The position numbers were made by a program, and so were the translations under genes. DNA of 64,000 nt. Source: Nitrospirota bacterium (lineage in GTDB: Bacteria > Nitrospirota > UBA9217). The notes beneath the pieces are model-generated. The model made no database searches. It saw nothing but the letters and a program-made list of their open reading frames with translations, and was not told where the DNA came from. Position 1 is the stretch's first letter, and every line of letters starts with the position of its first letter. The DNA lies in assembly GCA_029858565.1 (NCBI GenBank), contig JAOUEV010000003.1:62001-126000 (forward strand), written 5' to 3'. Below are positions 8,572-18,192 of the stretch, one piece after another.

Positions 8572-8895
8572 ATGTCTGAGATTATAGCTTCAACTCAGGT
8601 TGAGTGCAGTCGTAGGTCTGGAAAACGACATCTTGTGGCTATAGAACTGGGTCGTCCATATCAAACACAATCTGGAGACTGGGCTTGTCCTCTCGCTATG
8701 CGAGGTTTGTACGATAGTCTGCGTGACGTCAGAGGAGAGGATTCCTTTCAAGCAGTTTGTTTGGCGTTGACTCTCGCACGACGGTTACTTGAAGGTGTTG
8801 TCAATGAGGGCGACCGGATTGTGGTTGTAGGTACAAACCAAAATCATCCAATTGAAGCCGTTTTCTCAGCAATAGGAAAAACTAGTGGTCTGTGA
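8572..8895 (+). CDS. Hypothetical protein, 107 residues
   Basis: I do not recognise this family with confidence. The protein begins MSEIIASTQVEC and contains an RSGKRHLVAIELGRPYQ strand pair, a central GDWACPLAMRGLYDS segment and a long helix (FQAVCLALTLARRLLEGVV). The composition is less GC-rich than its neighbours and the gene is isolated between family J repeats, so it looks acquired. A plausible ribosome-binding site (CCAGGAA) stands just before the ATG. It could be an immunity or regulatory protein, but no catalytic motif is visible. Confidence 0.6.
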   Translation: MSEIIASTQVECSRRSGKRHLVAIELGRPYQTQSGDWACPLAMRGLYDSLRDVRGEDSFQAVCLALTLARRLLEGVVNEGDRIVVVGTNQNHPIEAVFSAIGKTSGL

Positions 8896-9047
8896 TAATC
8901 CAGCTTCGTTTTCGTAACGTGCAGTCTCTCATTAGTTGGGCTGTACGTCCGTAGGTCGGGTACGACGCAAAGTTTGAAGCAACTTTTCGGAAACATGTTG
9001 GTGTCACTACGTTCAGGCTAACCAACCATTATTAAATTACTAACTCT

Positions 9048-10430
9048 ATGCCAATCGAAACCATACTCATAATCGACGACGAAGAGTCCATCCGGAAATC
9101 CCTCAAGGACATCTTGATGGACGAGGGATACGAGGTCGCGACCGCGGCATCGGGCCGCGAGGCACTGGACCTGTTGTCCGAGGCGCAGCCTGCCCTGGCG
9201 CTCCTGGACATCGCCATGCCGGACATGGACGGCATCGAGACGCTCAAACGGATCAAGGAAACGCGGCCCGAGATGCAGGTCATCATGATCACCGGCCACG
9301 GCACCATCGACACGGCGGTCCAGACCACGAAGATGGGAGCCTATGATTTCCTGCAAAAGCCGCTGTCCCTCGAACGGGTGACGCTTGCGGTGAAGAACGG
9401 CCTTGAAGAGCACCGGCTCAGGCAGGAGAACGAAGCGCTCAAAAGGAACATCGAGCGGCGCTATGAGATCGTGGGGGAGAGCGCGGCCATCGTGGCGCTC
9501 AAACGCCAGATCTCCCTGGCCGGTCCGACGAACGGCTGGGTCCTGATCCATGGAGAGAGCGGGTCAGGCAAGGAGCTGGTTGCCCGGGCGATCCACCGCC
9601 AGAGCAGGCGCGCGTCAGGTCCTTTCGTCGAGGTGAACTGCGCGGCCATACCCCAGGAACTGATCGAGAGCGAATTGTTCGGCCATGAAAAGGGCGCATT
9701 CACCGGCGCCACGGGAATGAAGCGGGGCAAGTTCGAACTCGCGAACAGCGGCACGATCTTCCTGGACGAGATCGCGGACATGAGCCTTGCGACCCAGGCC
9801 AAGGTGCTGCGCGTTCTGGAGGGCCAGGAATTCCAGCGCGTGGGCGGGACCCGGAACCTGAAGACCGATGTGCGGGTCATTGCGGCCTCGAACAAGGACC
9901 TGAACGAGGAGATCGGAAGGGGCGCTTTCCGCGAGGACCTCTTTTACCGTCTGAACGTCGTCCCCCTTGAGGTCCCGCCGCTCCGGGAGCGGAAGGACGA
10001 CATCCCGGTGCTGGCCGAACACTTTCTGCGCGAGTTCGCCGCCGAATACGGCCAGCGTCCCAAGTCGCTGTCGCCCGAGGCCATTGACCTGTTCCTCCGC
10101 CACCCCTGGAAGGGCAATGTGCGCGAGCTCAGGAACCTTACCGAACGCCTGGTGATCATGGTGCCCGGTCCGGTCATAGATGCGTCCGATGTGCCGCCGC
10201 CCGTGGCCAGGCAGCAGACCGGCCGGCCGCAAACGGGCGGATGTGCGGACCAGGCCATGTATACGGGATACGCAACGCTCAAAGAGGCCCGCGCCGCGTT
10301 CGAAAAGGAATATATCACCCGGAAGCTCAAAGAGAACAACGGCAACGTGAGCAAGACCGCTGACGAGATCGATGTGGAGCGCAGCAACCTGCATCGGAAG
10401 ATCAAGGCATTGAACATAGAAACGGATTAG
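9048..10430 (+). CDS. Sigma-54-dependent response regulator (NtrC family)
   Basis: The 460-residue protein has three parts. Residues 1-120 form a receiver domain with IDDEES and the phosphoryl acceptor Asp54 (LLDIAMPDMDG), with Lys near 104 in LQKPLS. About residues 140-380 form an AAA+ domain with Walker A GESGSGKE, the sigma-54 contact loop GAFTGA and Walker B GTIFLDEIAD. The C-terminal Fis-type helix-turn-helix ends VERSNLHRKIKALN. It would activate sigma-54 promoters after phosphorylation by a histidine kinase. No kinase gene is adjacent; the ABC exporter downstream may be a target. No good ribosome-binding site is seen at this start. Confidence 0.95.
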   Translation: MPIETILIIDDEESIRKSLKDILMDEGYEVATAASGREALDLLSEAQPALALLDIAMPDMDGIETLKRIKETRPEMQVIMITGHGTIDTAVQTTKMGAYDFLQKPLSLERVTLAVKNGLEEHRLRQENEALKRNIERRYEIVGESAAIVALKRQISLAGPTNGWVLIHGESGSGKELVARAIHRQSRRASGPFVEVNCAAIPQELIESELFGHEKGAFTGATGMKRGKFELANSGTIFLDEIADMSLATQAKVLRVLEGQEFQRVGGTRNLKTDVRVIAASNKDLNEEIGRGAFREDLFYRLNVVPLEVPPLRERKDDIPVLAEHFLREFAAEYGQRPKSLSPEAIDLFLRHPWKGNVRELRNLTERLVIMVPGPVIDASDVPPPVARQQTGRPQTGGCADQAMYTGYATLKEARAAFEKEYITRKLKENNGNVSKTADEIDVERSNLHRKIKALNIETD

Positions 10431-10445
10431 AACACCAAAACAAGG

Positions 10446-10520
10446 ATTAAGGATTGAAGGATCAGCCAGGTGTTTGTGTGGTTGTAATCCTATGATCCTT
10501 ACTCCTCCTAATCCTTCACT
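10446..10520. repeat. Inverted word repeat (family G)
   Basis: AAGGATTAAGGATTGAAGGATC on the left faces TAATCCTATGATCCTTACTCC and TAATCCTTC on the right. Each arm is a run of 7-8 base words and together they form an imperfect hairpin between the regulator and the ABC transporter. The copy at 19384-19459 has the same design. Confidence 0.7.
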
Positions 10521-10529
10521 TGCAGTCCT

Positions 10530-11369
10530 ATGATAGAGACCATCAACCTCACCAAGCAGTTCGGCAGCCTCACGGCGGTCAAAGAACTTCATATCGCTGT
10601 CAAAGATGGCGAGGTCTTCGGCCTTCTGGGGCCGAACGGCGCGGGCAAGACCACGACGATCCGGATGCTCACCACGCTTTCCCGTCCTGCTTCAGGCACT
10701 GCCAGGATAGCCGGTTTTGACATCATCAACGACCCCCTTGCTGTCAAGAGCATTATCGGCGTTGTTCCCCAGATGCTGAACCTCGATATCGACCTCACGG
10801 CAGCGGAGAACCTGGAGTACCACGGAAGGCTGCACCGCATGGAGGCGGCAGATCGCCGCGGCCGTGCCGAGGAACTGCTCCGGTTCACGGGCCTCTGGGA
10901 AAAGCGGGACACCCATGTGGAGCATCTGTCCGGCGGCATGCGGCGCAGGCTCCTGATCGCCCGCGGGCTGATGCACCGGCCCAAGGTGGTCTTCCTGGAC
11001 GAGCCGACCGTGGGGCTCGATCCCCAGGCGCGGCGCATGATCTGGGGCATGCTCCTTGATCTGAAGCGGAGCGGCATCACCATCCTGCTCACGACCCATT
11101 ACATCGAGGAGGCCGACGCGCTGTGCGACCGCGTGGCGATCCTGCGGCAGGGAACGGTCATCGCGCTGGACAGGCCGTCGGCGCTCAAGTCGAACGTCGG
11201 CGCGTTCGCGCTTGAGTGCCTGGGCAGGCAGGACATTGCCCGGAAGTTCTTTCGCTCGCGCGAAGAGGCGATCGAGGCCGGCAAAGATGTTTGCACCGAC
11301 ATCGTTGTCCGCGACGTGACCCTGGAGGACGTGTTCATCAAATTGACCGGGGAACGGATTGAAACATGA
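10530..11369 (+). CDS. ABC transporter ATP-binding protein, ABC-2 exporter type
   Basis: The 279-residue ATPase has Walker A GPNGAGKTTT, the Q-loop VVPQMLNLD, the signature LSGGMRRRL, Walker B VVFLDEPTVGLDPQ and an H-loop His in TTHYIEEADAL. The extension after residue 225 is typical of the DrrA/CcmA-like group that drives export. It is followed by an ABC-2 permease whose start overlaps its stop by four bases, so the two form an efflux pump. The substrate is not evident. The start lies just after the family G repeat. Confidence 0.93.
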   Translation: MIETINLTKQFGSLTAVKELHIAVKDGEVFGLLGPNGAGKTTTIRMLTTLSRPASGTARIAGFDIINDPLAVKSIIGVVPQMLNLDIDLTAAENLEYHGRLHRMEAADRRGRAEELLRFTGLWEKRDTHVEHLSGGMRRRLLIARGLMHRPKVVFLDEPTVGLDPQARRMIWGMLLDLKRSGITILLTTHYIEEADALCDRVAILRQGTVIALDRPSALKSNVGAFALECLGRQDIARKFFRSREEAIEAGKDVCTDIVVRDVTLEDVFIKLTGERIET

Positions 11370-12100
11370 ACTTCTACCCCATCTTCTGGAAAGACCTGCT
11401 CTTGATCCGCAAGAAGCCCTGGAAGTTCCTCGCATCCAGCATGGTGATGCCGGTGCTCTACCTGGTCACTTTCGGCTGGGGGCTCGGCAGGGGGATGGCC
11501 ATGGCCAACGGCGGGACCTATCTCGACTTTGTGCTGCCGGGCCTGCTCGTCATGTCGGCGATGAACAACAGCTTCGGCCCGGTGTCCACGTCGGTGAACG
11601 TGAGCAAGCTTTACACCAAGACTATCGAGGAGGTGCTGGTCTCGCCGGTGAGCCACTGGGACATTGCCCTGGGCCGCGCGCTCATGGGGCTTGTGCGCGG
11701 CATGTTCTCCGCGCTGCTCCTGCTCGTGGTGGGACTGCTGTCCGGAGCGCGCCTGCATCTGTCGCCCGGTCTGGTGCTCGTGCTCGGCCTCACGTCGTTC
11801 TGCTTTGCCTCCGCTGCCGTCGCAGCCGCCATGGTCGCCAAGTCCCACGAGGACATGTCGAACTTCAACAGCTTTGTGATCATCCCCATGTCCTTTCTCG
11901 CGGGTACGTTCTTCACCCCTGACAAACTGCCCGAGCCCTTCCACAGCGCGGTGCTGATCTATCCGCTGACCCACGCCAGCATGCTCTTGCGCGCGTTCGC
12001 TGCGGGAGAAGTCCCGTCGATCCCGTCCCTGCTGATTCTCACGGCCTATGCAGCGCTGTTCTTCTATCTCGCCGGCAGAATGGTGAAGCGGGCCGTGTAG
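11366..12100 (+). CDS. ABC-2 type transporter permease
   Basis: This 244-residue membrane protein has about six hydrophobic segments and the ABC-2 permease pattern: an N-terminal cytoplasmic piece with WKDLLLIRKKPWKF, a first membrane helix around PVLYLVTFGWGLG, and the conserved late segment PMSFLAGTFFTPDKLPEPF followed by HASMLLRAFAAGE. It forms the pore of the exporter with the preceding ATPase, whose stop codon it overlaps. A drug, polysaccharide or lipid substrate is possible, and nothing local decides it. Confidence 0.93.
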   Translation: MNFYPIFWKDLLLIRKKPWKFLASSMVMPVLYLVTFGWGLGRGMAMANGGTYLDFVLPGLLVMSAMNNSFGPVSTSVNVSKLYTKTIEEVLVSPVSHWDIALGRALMGLVRGMFSALLLLVVGLLSGARLHLSPGLVLVLGLTSFCFASAAVAAAMVAKSHEDMSNFNSFVIIPMSFLAGTFFTPDKLPEPFHSAVLIYPLTHASMLLRAFAAGEVPSIPSLLILTAYAALFFYLAGRMVKRAV

Positions 12101-12285
12101 CCGCGGTGATCGAGGGAAAGCAGTATAGCATCGATCTTACCGCCTCCGGAATCGAAGAGATCGATCGACGCTCCACCTGATCCCCATTTGCCCGTCCAAC
12201 CCCCTCATCGGGAGACAACTAGTCCAAAATTAACCTCTGCAGCCAGCGCAGACCGTTTCTTTCCCCTCCAACGCCTTGTTTTGGA

Positions 12286-12314
12286 TTGACTTTTCAGGCC
12301 CTGAGGGCTAATAT
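12286..12314 (+). promoter_or_regulatory. Strong sigma-70-type promoter for the GH57 gene
   Basis: TTGACT at 12286-12291 and TAATAT at 12309-12314 are 17 bases apart, a near-consensus pair. It lies 54 bases before the GH57 start codon. The 268-base gap it sits in holds no other readable feature. Confidence 0.65.
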
Positions 12315-12368
12315 TTCAGACTGTATATCCGCCGTAACTATTTAAAAAAAGCAGGGTTTTCCAAGCAC

Positions 12369-14546
12369 ATGCCCAAGGTCCAGTTCATCTTTGCCATACA
12401 TAACCATCAGCCTGTGGGCAACTTCGACTTCGTCGCCGAGGAGGCGTACCAGAAGTCCTACCTCCCCTTTGTCAATGTTCTTCAGCGTCACAAGGGCATC
12501 AAGATCACGCTCCACTACACCGGTATTCTCTACCGGTTCTTCGAGGAAAAGCATCCTGAGTACCTGGACATGCTGCGGCAGCTGGTGAAGGAAGGACGGG
12601 CGGAGATCCTTTCCGGCGGGTTCTATGAGCCTATCCTGGCCGTGCTTCCTGACGAGGACAAGGTCGGCCAGGTGCGGGCCCTGTCGGATTATGTGCGCAA
12701 GCAGATCGGGTACGACTGCCAGGGCATGTGGCTTGCCGAGCGGGTATGGGAGCCCCATTTGCCCCGGTTCATCGCTGCGGCGGGCATAGACCACGTGGTG
12801 GTGGACGACTACCATTTCAAGGCGGCCGGGCTTCGGGACCAGGAGCTGGACGGCTACTTCCTCACCGAGGAACAGGGCGCCCTGGTCCGCATCTTCCCGG
12901 GCAGCGAGCGGCTTCGCTATCTCATCCCGTTCCATGCTCCCGAGGACACCATCGCCCATCTCGCGACGCTCAAGTCACCGGAGCGGAACCGTCTCATCGT
13001 GATGGCCGATGACGGCGAGAAGTTCGGGGTCTGGCCCGAGACCTATCGCACGGTCTATGAGGAAGGGTGGCTCGACCGGTTCTTCACGCTCCTGGAGCAG
13101 AACAGCGACTGGCTCGAGACAACAACCTTCTCCGGGTTCATCGCGAAGGAAGGGCCGCGGGGCAGGGTATATCTGCCCACGGCCTCGTACATGGAAATGG
13201 GCGAGTGGACGCTGCCGACGGCCACGATGCGGGAATACGACGACGCCCTCGCGGTGATCAAGACCCTGCCCGAGGCCGACCGCATCAAGCCCTTCATGAA
13301 GGGCGGGACCTGGAGGAACTTCCAGGTCAAGTATCCCGAGAGCAACCACATGCACAAGCGGATGCTCATGGTGAGCGAGAAGGTCCACCGGGTGCTTGAT
13401 GCGCCGGGCGCCCTGGCGCGCTTCGACCGCGAAACAGCCAGCATGCTCGACCACCTGTACCAGGGCCAGTGCAATGACGCATACTGGCACGGCGTCTTCG
13501 GCGGACTGTATCTTCCCCATTTGCGGACCGCGGTGTACGAACATCTGATCCGGGCGGAATATCTCGCGGACAAGGCGCGGAAGACCCTGGGGCCGGTGCT
13601 GCGGGCCAAGGCGCAGCAGCAGCGGAAGCGCGAGTCCGACGGGTGGCTCGACATCGAACAAGGCGACTTCGACCGCGACGGCAGCGACGAGGTGATGCTC
13701 AATTCCGAACTTCTGAACGTACTGGTGGATCCCGCCGAAGGCGGCCGGATCACGGAGCTCGACTGGAAACCCCTGTCCTTCAACCTCATGAACACCCTGA
13801 CCCGCAGGCCCGAAGGCTACCATGACAAGATCGCGCTTGCCGGAAAGGGAACCACCGGGGTCAAGACCATCCATGACCGGGTCGTGGTGAAGGAAGAGGG
13901 GCTCCAGCACCATCTCCATTACGACTGGTACACCCGGGCTTCGCTCATCGACCATTTCCTGGAGACCGGCGTGGACCTGCAGAGCTTCATGCGGTCGGAG
14001 TACTATGAGGCCGGGGACTTCGTGCTGGGCTCCTACGAAGCAACGACACGGAAACAGCGGAGCGTGGCCCTGGTCGTGCTGGAACGCGAGGGGAGCGCCG
14101 CGGGTATTTCCATCAAGCTCCGGAAGACGCTGTTCCTGCGCGCGGGAGCTGCCGAGGTCATTATCCGGTACGAGATCGCGAACCAGGACCGGTCGGAGCT
14201 GAACACCACCTTCGGCTGCGAGTTCAATTTTTCGCTGCTGGCCGGCAACGCCCACGACCGGTACTACGAGATCCCGGGGCACATGCTCGAGAAGCGAAAC
14301 CTGGCGTCCATCGGCGAAACGAACAATGTAAGCAGTCTGAGCCTGGTGGACGAATGGTTGAAGCTGACGGTTGGGCTCTCCTTCTCCCGGCCCGCGGTGC
14401 TGTGGCGGGCGCCGGTGGAAACGGTCTCCCAGTCCGAGGCGGGATTCGAGCGGGTGTACCAGAGCTCCCTGGTGATGCCGTTGTGGAAGATCTCGCTCCG
14501 GCCCGGCGGGATCTGGGACGCCGAGATCCGGGTGAGTTTGACGTAA
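12369..14546 (+). CDS. GH57 4-alpha-glucanotransferase / amylase
   Basis: This 725-residue enzyme of glycoside hydrolase family 57 acts on alpha-1,4-glucans such as glycogen or maltodextrins. The N-terminal motif FAIHNHQPVGNF is the first GH57 signature. The nucleophile is Glu124 in MWLAERVWEPH and the acid/base lies at Asp214 or Asp215 in VMADDGEKFG. These line up with Glu123 and Asp214 of the Thermococcus litoralis 4-alpha-glucanotransferase. The long C-terminal beta-rich half (about 400-725) is the DUF1926-type domain of that subgroup. The protein fits with glgA elsewhere in the window as part of storage-polysaccharide turnover. No signal peptide is present, so it is cytoplasmic. Confidence 0.93.
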   Translation: MPKVQFIFAIHNHQPVGNFDFVAEEAYQKSYLPFVNVLQRHKGIKITLHYTGILYRFFEEKHPEYLDMLRQLVKEGRAEILSGGFYEPILAVLPDEDKVGQVRALSDYVRKQIGYDCQGMWLAERVWEPHLPRFIAAAGIDHVVVDDYHFKAAGLRDQELDGYFLTEEQGALVRIFPGSERLRYLIPFHAPEDTIAHLATLKSPERNRLIVMADDGEKFGVWPETYRTVYEEGWLDRFFTLLEQNSDWLETTTFSGFIAKEGPRGRVYLPTASYMEMGEWTLPTATMREYDDALAVIKTLPEADRIKPFMKGGTWRNFQVKYPESNHMHKRMLMVSEKVHRVLDAPGALARFDRETASMLDHLYQGQCNDAYWHGVFGGLYLPHLRTAVYEHLIRAEYLADKARKTLGPVLRAKAQQQRKRESDGWLDIEQGDFDRDGSDEVMLNSELLNVLVDPAEGGRITELDWKPLSFNLMNTLTRRPEGYHDKIALAGKGTTGVKTIHDRVVVKEEGLQHHLHYDWYTRASLIDHFLETGVDLQSFMRSEYYEAGDFVLGSYEATTRKQRSVALVVLEREGSAAGISIKLRKTLFLRAGAAEVIIRYEIANQDRSELNTTFGCEFNFSLLAGNAHDRYYEIPGHMLEKRNLASIGETNNVSSLSLVDEWLKLTVGLSFSRPAVLWRAPVETVSQSEAGFERVYQSSLVMPLWKISLRPGGIWDAEIRVSLT

Positions 14547-14572
14547 AGGCTGGACAACACCGGAAAGCTCAT

Positions 14573-14657
14573 GTCGCACGAAGAAACAAAGACACGAAGA
14601 AAGTCGTTCCGGAAAAGGTGACAGCATTTCTCCGTGGCTTCGTGAATTCGTGCGAGA
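14573..14657. repeat. Inverted word repeat (family C, CACGAAG type)
   Basis: GTCGCACGAAGAAACAAAG and GACACGAAGAA on the left face GGCTTCGTGAATTCGTGCGAG on the right. The 8-9 base word CACGAAGAA recurs, and a cleaner copy sits inside the hydrogenase operon at 36939-37026. Confidence 0.65.
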
Positions 14658-14701
14658 ACAGGTCTGACTATGTCAATCTTTTGTGAAGGAATGAAAAATC
14701 C

Positions 14702-16501
14702 ATGAAGAAGTTCGCGGCAGTTCTTATCGGTTTTCTGCTCCTGATGCCTCTCGCGGTGCGCGCGGAAAAAGCGCTCGGCCCCGAGGAGGTCACCTCGGTC
14801 GACGAGATCGCCGTGTCGATCGCTTCCTACTTCCCGAAGGTGCAGGGAGAAGTGAGTGCCCTGCAGGGCGACCGGCTCACGCTGTCCGTGGGCAGGAAAG
14901 AAGGATTGCTGCCCGGCATGGTGTTGTCGCTCTGGCGCGAGGGCAGGGAATTCCAGCACCCGGTCACCAAGGCGGTGCTTGGCCACGTGGAGGATGAGAT
15001 TGGGTCCGTGGAGGTCCTGACCGTGGCAGAGGGCTCATCCACCGCGGTGATGAAGAACAAACTGAAGGACCCGAAGCAGGGCGATCGGGCGCGCATTTCG
15101 CCGCGCAAGCTCGCGCTCGGGGTGCTTCCGGTCGTGGCCGACCGGCCGGAGATCATCCAGGGGCTTTCGGACCGGCTGCAGGAACTGGGAAGGTTCTCGG
15201 TCCTTGAGACCCAGAAGACGGTATCCTTTCTGAAAGGCAAAAAACAGCGTGACACGTCGCTTGTGCGCGAGATGATCGACGCCTACAAGCTTGATGCGGT
15301 CACTGCAGTGGGTCTCTATCCCGTGGGAGAGAAGCTCCTGGTCACCGCGCGGGTGTTTTACGCCAATGAATCGGATCCGGTGGACACGATAGTCGTTCTG
15401 CTGTCGCTTGCTTCAAAACGCGAAGCGCTGGGCGACGTACGTCCCTTCTTCGCTCCGGTGCAGGCGGCGCAGGAAAAGCTTCCCGACCTTCCGGTGGCTG
15501 CGCGGTATTTCGGCGCCGGCGATCTTGATGGGGACGGTGCCCTGGAGTATGTTTTTTCCGACGAGATGAGGCTCCATATCTACCGGCCGGAACCGTCGGG
15601 ATGGAAGGAAGCATGGACGGAACAGGTCCCGATGGGTGAAAAGGAAGGCCGGCAGTTCCACCTGGATGTCGCGGATATCGATGGCAACGGGAAACCGGAG
15701 ATCTACGTCACCCGCATGCTGAACAGCAGGGTCTCGACCGTTATTCTCGAGCACCAGGGCAAGGGATTCCAGCGTGTCGCGGAGATGAACGGGTTCCTCC
15801 GGGTCCTGCGTCAGCCCGGCAGGGGCATGGTCCTCATCGGCCAGGACTATGACCCGGCGACCTTCTATGCCGGGCCGGTGCGTGAATATGCCTGGTCCGG
15901 TGGCAAGATTGCGGCGGGGCAGACGATCGCGCTCCCGAAGGATGTGAACCTCTATGGATTCACCTTTGCTGATTTCGGCGAAGCCCGTCCGTTGCTCGTC
16001 CTGTTCGATCGCGACAACCGGTTATCGGTCTACTCCGGGGACACGGTGCTCTGGAGGAGCGAAGAGCGGTATGTTGCGGTTGACGCTGTGGTGATCAAGC
16101 CCCTCTCCGGTCTTGACTCCGCTGTCGGCCGCACGGCAAGCGATCTGGACCGTGCCATGGGCAGTGCCGCGGCCCAGCGCGAGAAGGACAGGGAGATACG
16201 CATCCCGGGCGACATCCAGGCACTGGACCTGGACGGGAACGGGAAGGATGAACTGGTGCTCCCCCGGAACACACCGGTCCCGCTGCTCGGCGGATACAAG
16301 GGCGGCGAAGTGCACAGTCTCGCGTGGACCGGAAGCAGGCTGGAGCCCCGGTGGACGGTGAAGGACCTGGCAGGCCCGGTCCTGGCAGCGCAGATACTGC
16401 CGCCGGTCAGGGGCGCCGCGACGGTCGCAGCCCTGGTCCAGATCCCCGGCGGTCTGTTCAGCAAGGACGCCTACCGGGTGGAGCTGTACGAAGGGAAGTA
16501 G
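14702..16501 (+). CDS. Exported FG-GAP/VCBS-repeat protein
   Basis: The 599-residue protein has a signal peptide (cleavage near VRA-EKA at about residue 21). A region from about 45 to 140 (VQGEVSALQGDRLTLSVGRK, LLPGMVLSLWREG) resembles the FlgT-type C-terminal domain. From about residue 270 there are FG-GAP-like Ca-binding motifs DLDGDGALEYVF, DIDGNGKPEIYV and DLDGNGKDELVL, which form beta-propeller blades. Such proteins act in the periplasm or on the surface as scaffolds. The last residues reach to within about 75 bases of uppS. The role here is unknown. Confidence 0.8.
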   Translation: MKKFAAVLIGFLLLMPLAVRAEKALGPEEVTSVDEIAVSIASYFPKVQGEVSALQGDRLTLSVGRKEGLLPGMVLSLWREGREFQHPVTKAVLGHVEDEIGSVEVLTVAEGSSTAVMKNKLKDPKQGDRARISPRKLALGVLPVVADRPEIIQGLSDRLQELGRFSVLETQKTVSFLKGKKQRDTSLVREMIDAYKLDAVTAVGLYPVGEKLLVTARVFYANESDPVDTIVVLLSLASKREALGDVRPFFAPVQAAQEKLPDLPVAARYFGAGDLDGDGALEYVFSDEMRLHIYRPEPSGWKEAWTEQVPMGEKEGRQFHLDVADIDGNGKPEIYVTRMLNSRVSTVILEHQGKGFQRVAEMNGFLRVLRQPGRGMVLIGQDYDPATFYAGPVREYAWSGGKIAAGQTIALPKDVNLYGFTFADFGEARPLLVLFDRDNRLSVYSGDTVLWRSEERYVAVDAVVIKPLSGLDSAVGRTASDLDRAMGSAAAQREKDREIRIPGDIQALDLDGNGKDELVLPRNTPVPLLGGYKGGEVHSLAWTGSRLEPRWTVKDLAGPVLAAQILPPVRGAATVAALVQIPGGLFSKDAYRVELYEGK

Positions 16502-16574
16502 ATCCCGGACGATCGACCGGGTGTGGAGCGGGGGCCAGGAGAGACCCGGCCGCTCTTGAGAGGATCGCAGCACT

Positions 16575-17375
16575 ATGAAGAAAAAAGAATCTACCGTGGA
16601 GGATCTGCGGGGGATGATCGACATGCAGAAGCTGCCGCGCCACATCGCCATCATCATGGATGGGAACGGCAGATGGGCGCAGCGCCGGGGCATGCCGCGG
16701 GTGTTCGGGCATAAGCGCGGTGCCGAGCGCGTCAAGAACGTGGTGGAGCAGTGCCGCGCCCTGGGCATCCAGATCCTGACGCTGTACGCCTTTTCCGACG
16801 AGAACTGGGGCCGTCCCCGTGAGGAAGTGAGCTTCCTCATGGACATGCTCGGCAGCTATCTCCGCTCAGAGATAGATTCCATGAAGAAGAACGGGATCCG
16901 GTTCCGCACCATCGGCAGGATCGAACGGCTGCCCGCAAGCGCTTCCACCTGGATCGAGAAGGCCAGGTCCGAGACCGAGCAGAACTCGGGCATGGTCCTG
17001 AACCTGGCGCTGTCCTACGGCGGACGGGGAGAGATCCTGCAGGCCATCCGGAGGCTGCAGAGCGCGGGAGGGATACCGGAGGAACTTCGCGAGGAGCATC
17101 TGTCCCGCCATCTGGACACCGCGGGCCTGCCGGACCCCGACCTGATGATCCGCACGAGCGGCGAGCAGCGCATCAGCAATTTCCTGCTTTGGCAGGCCGC
17201 CTATGCCGAACTTTACTTCACCGAGGTGCTGTGGCCGGATTTCGACGAAAAGGAACTGCTGTTGTCCATCGTCGATTACCAGAAGCGACACCGGCGTTTC
17301 GGCCTGACCGGGGAACAGCTTCCGCAGGGCGTCGGTCGCGACGACGCTCCGACAGCCGCAGAATCCCATCGTTAA
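16575..17375 (+). CDS. uppS: Isoprenyl transferase (undecaprenyl diphosphate synthase)
   Basis: The 266-residue enzyme elongates farnesyl diphosphate with isopentenyl units to the C55 lipid carrier of cell-wall synthesis. The conserved motif HIAIIMDGNGRWAQRRG carries the catalytic Asp. HKRGAERVK and the C-terminal RTSGEQRISNFLLWQ with AELYFTEVLWPDF are standard. There are about 15-20 residues before the usual start, so a downstream Met in LRGMIDMQK could also be used. The next gene, cdsA, follows after 12 bases. This opens the classic uppS-cdsA-dxr-rseP run. Confidence 0.97.
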   Translation: MKKKESTVEDLRGMIDMQKLPRHIAIIMDGNGRWAQRRGMPRVFGHKRGAERVKNVVEQCRALGIQILTLYAFSDENWGRPREEVSFLMDMLGSYLRSEIDSMKKNGIRFRTIGRIERLPASASTWIEKARSETEQNSGMVLNLALSYGGRGEILQAIRRLQSAGGIPEELREEHLSRHLDTAGLPDPDLMIRTSGEQRISNFLLWQAAYAELYFTEVLWPDFDEKELLLSIVDYQKRHRRFGLTGEQLPQGVGRDDAPTAAESHR

Positions 17376-17387
17376 CGGAGACCTTGC

Positions 17388-18188
17388 ATGAGCGGAACCC
17401 GCGTTGCCACCAGCGTCGTGCTGATCCCCCTGCTGTTCATCATTGTGTGGGTCCTGCCGCCGATCTATTTCGCGGGGCTCGCGGTCGTTGCCGCGGTCGT
17501 CGGGCTGCAGGAGTTCTACGGCATGGTCAAGGCGCGCGGTCTCAAGCCGCTCGAAACGATCGGTTTCCTGCTCGGCGCGGTCCTTATCCTGGAGTTTTCC
17601 CGTACCGGCATGCAGCGCCTCGGGTATGACCTTGTCCTGACGTTTAGCGTGCTCGCGGTCCTGTGCGCGCGGCTCTTCTCCCGGCGGCCCGTGGAAGGGG
17701 CGCTCGAGGAGATCGCCGTGACCCTGCTGGGCGTTCTCTATGTTGCGCTGCTCTTCGGGTTCCAGGTTGCCATCCACCGGGGCTCCCAGGGCAAGTACTG
17801 GCTCATGTTCATGTACCTGGTGATCTGGGCGTCCGATACCGGCGCGTATTATGTGGGCAGCGCGTTCGGAAAGCACCGGCTCTACGAAAAGATCAGCCCC
17901 AAGAAGAGCGTCGAGGGACTTGCAGGCGGCGTTGCGGCATCGGTGCTTGTCGCGGTCCTGTGCAAGCTCTGGCTCGTCAAAGGCCTGGGCTGGGGACCGG
18001 CGATCGCGCTTGGCGCGGTTCTCGCGCTGGTCGGGACCGTGGGCGACCTTGCGGAGTCCCTGCTCAAGCGGAGCGCCGGCGTAAAGGACTCGGGAGCGCT
18101 CATCCCCGGACATGGCGGTATCCTGGACCGCATGGACAGCATGCTGTTCGCCGCGCCGGTGCTCTATTATTATCTCAAGATGAGGTGA
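17388..18188 (+). CDS. cdsA: Phosphatidate cytidylyltransferase
   Basis: The 266-residue integral membrane enzyme makes CDP-diacylglycerol from phosphatidic acid and CTP, feeding phospholipid synthesis. It has seven to eight hydrophobic segments. The CDS signature is visible as SLLKRSAGVKDSGALIPGHG followed by GILDRMDS, with the metal-binding Asp residues. GGAGACC precedes the ATG. It lies 12 bases after uppS and 42 bases before dxr. Confidence 0.96.
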   Translation: MSGTRVATSVVLIPLLFIIVWVLPPIYFAGLAVVAAVVGLQEFYGMVKARGLKPLETIGFLLGAVLILEFSRTGMQRLGYDLVLTFSVLAVLCARLFSRRPVEGALEEIAVTLLGVLYVALLFGFQVAIHRGSQGKYWLMFMYLVIWASDTGAYYVGSAFGKHRLYEKISPKKSVEGLAGGVAASVLVAVLCKLWLVKGLGWGPAIALGAVLALVGTVGDLAESLLKRSAGVKDSGALIPGHGGILDRMDSMLFAAPVLYYYLKMR

Positions 18189-18192
18189 AACA

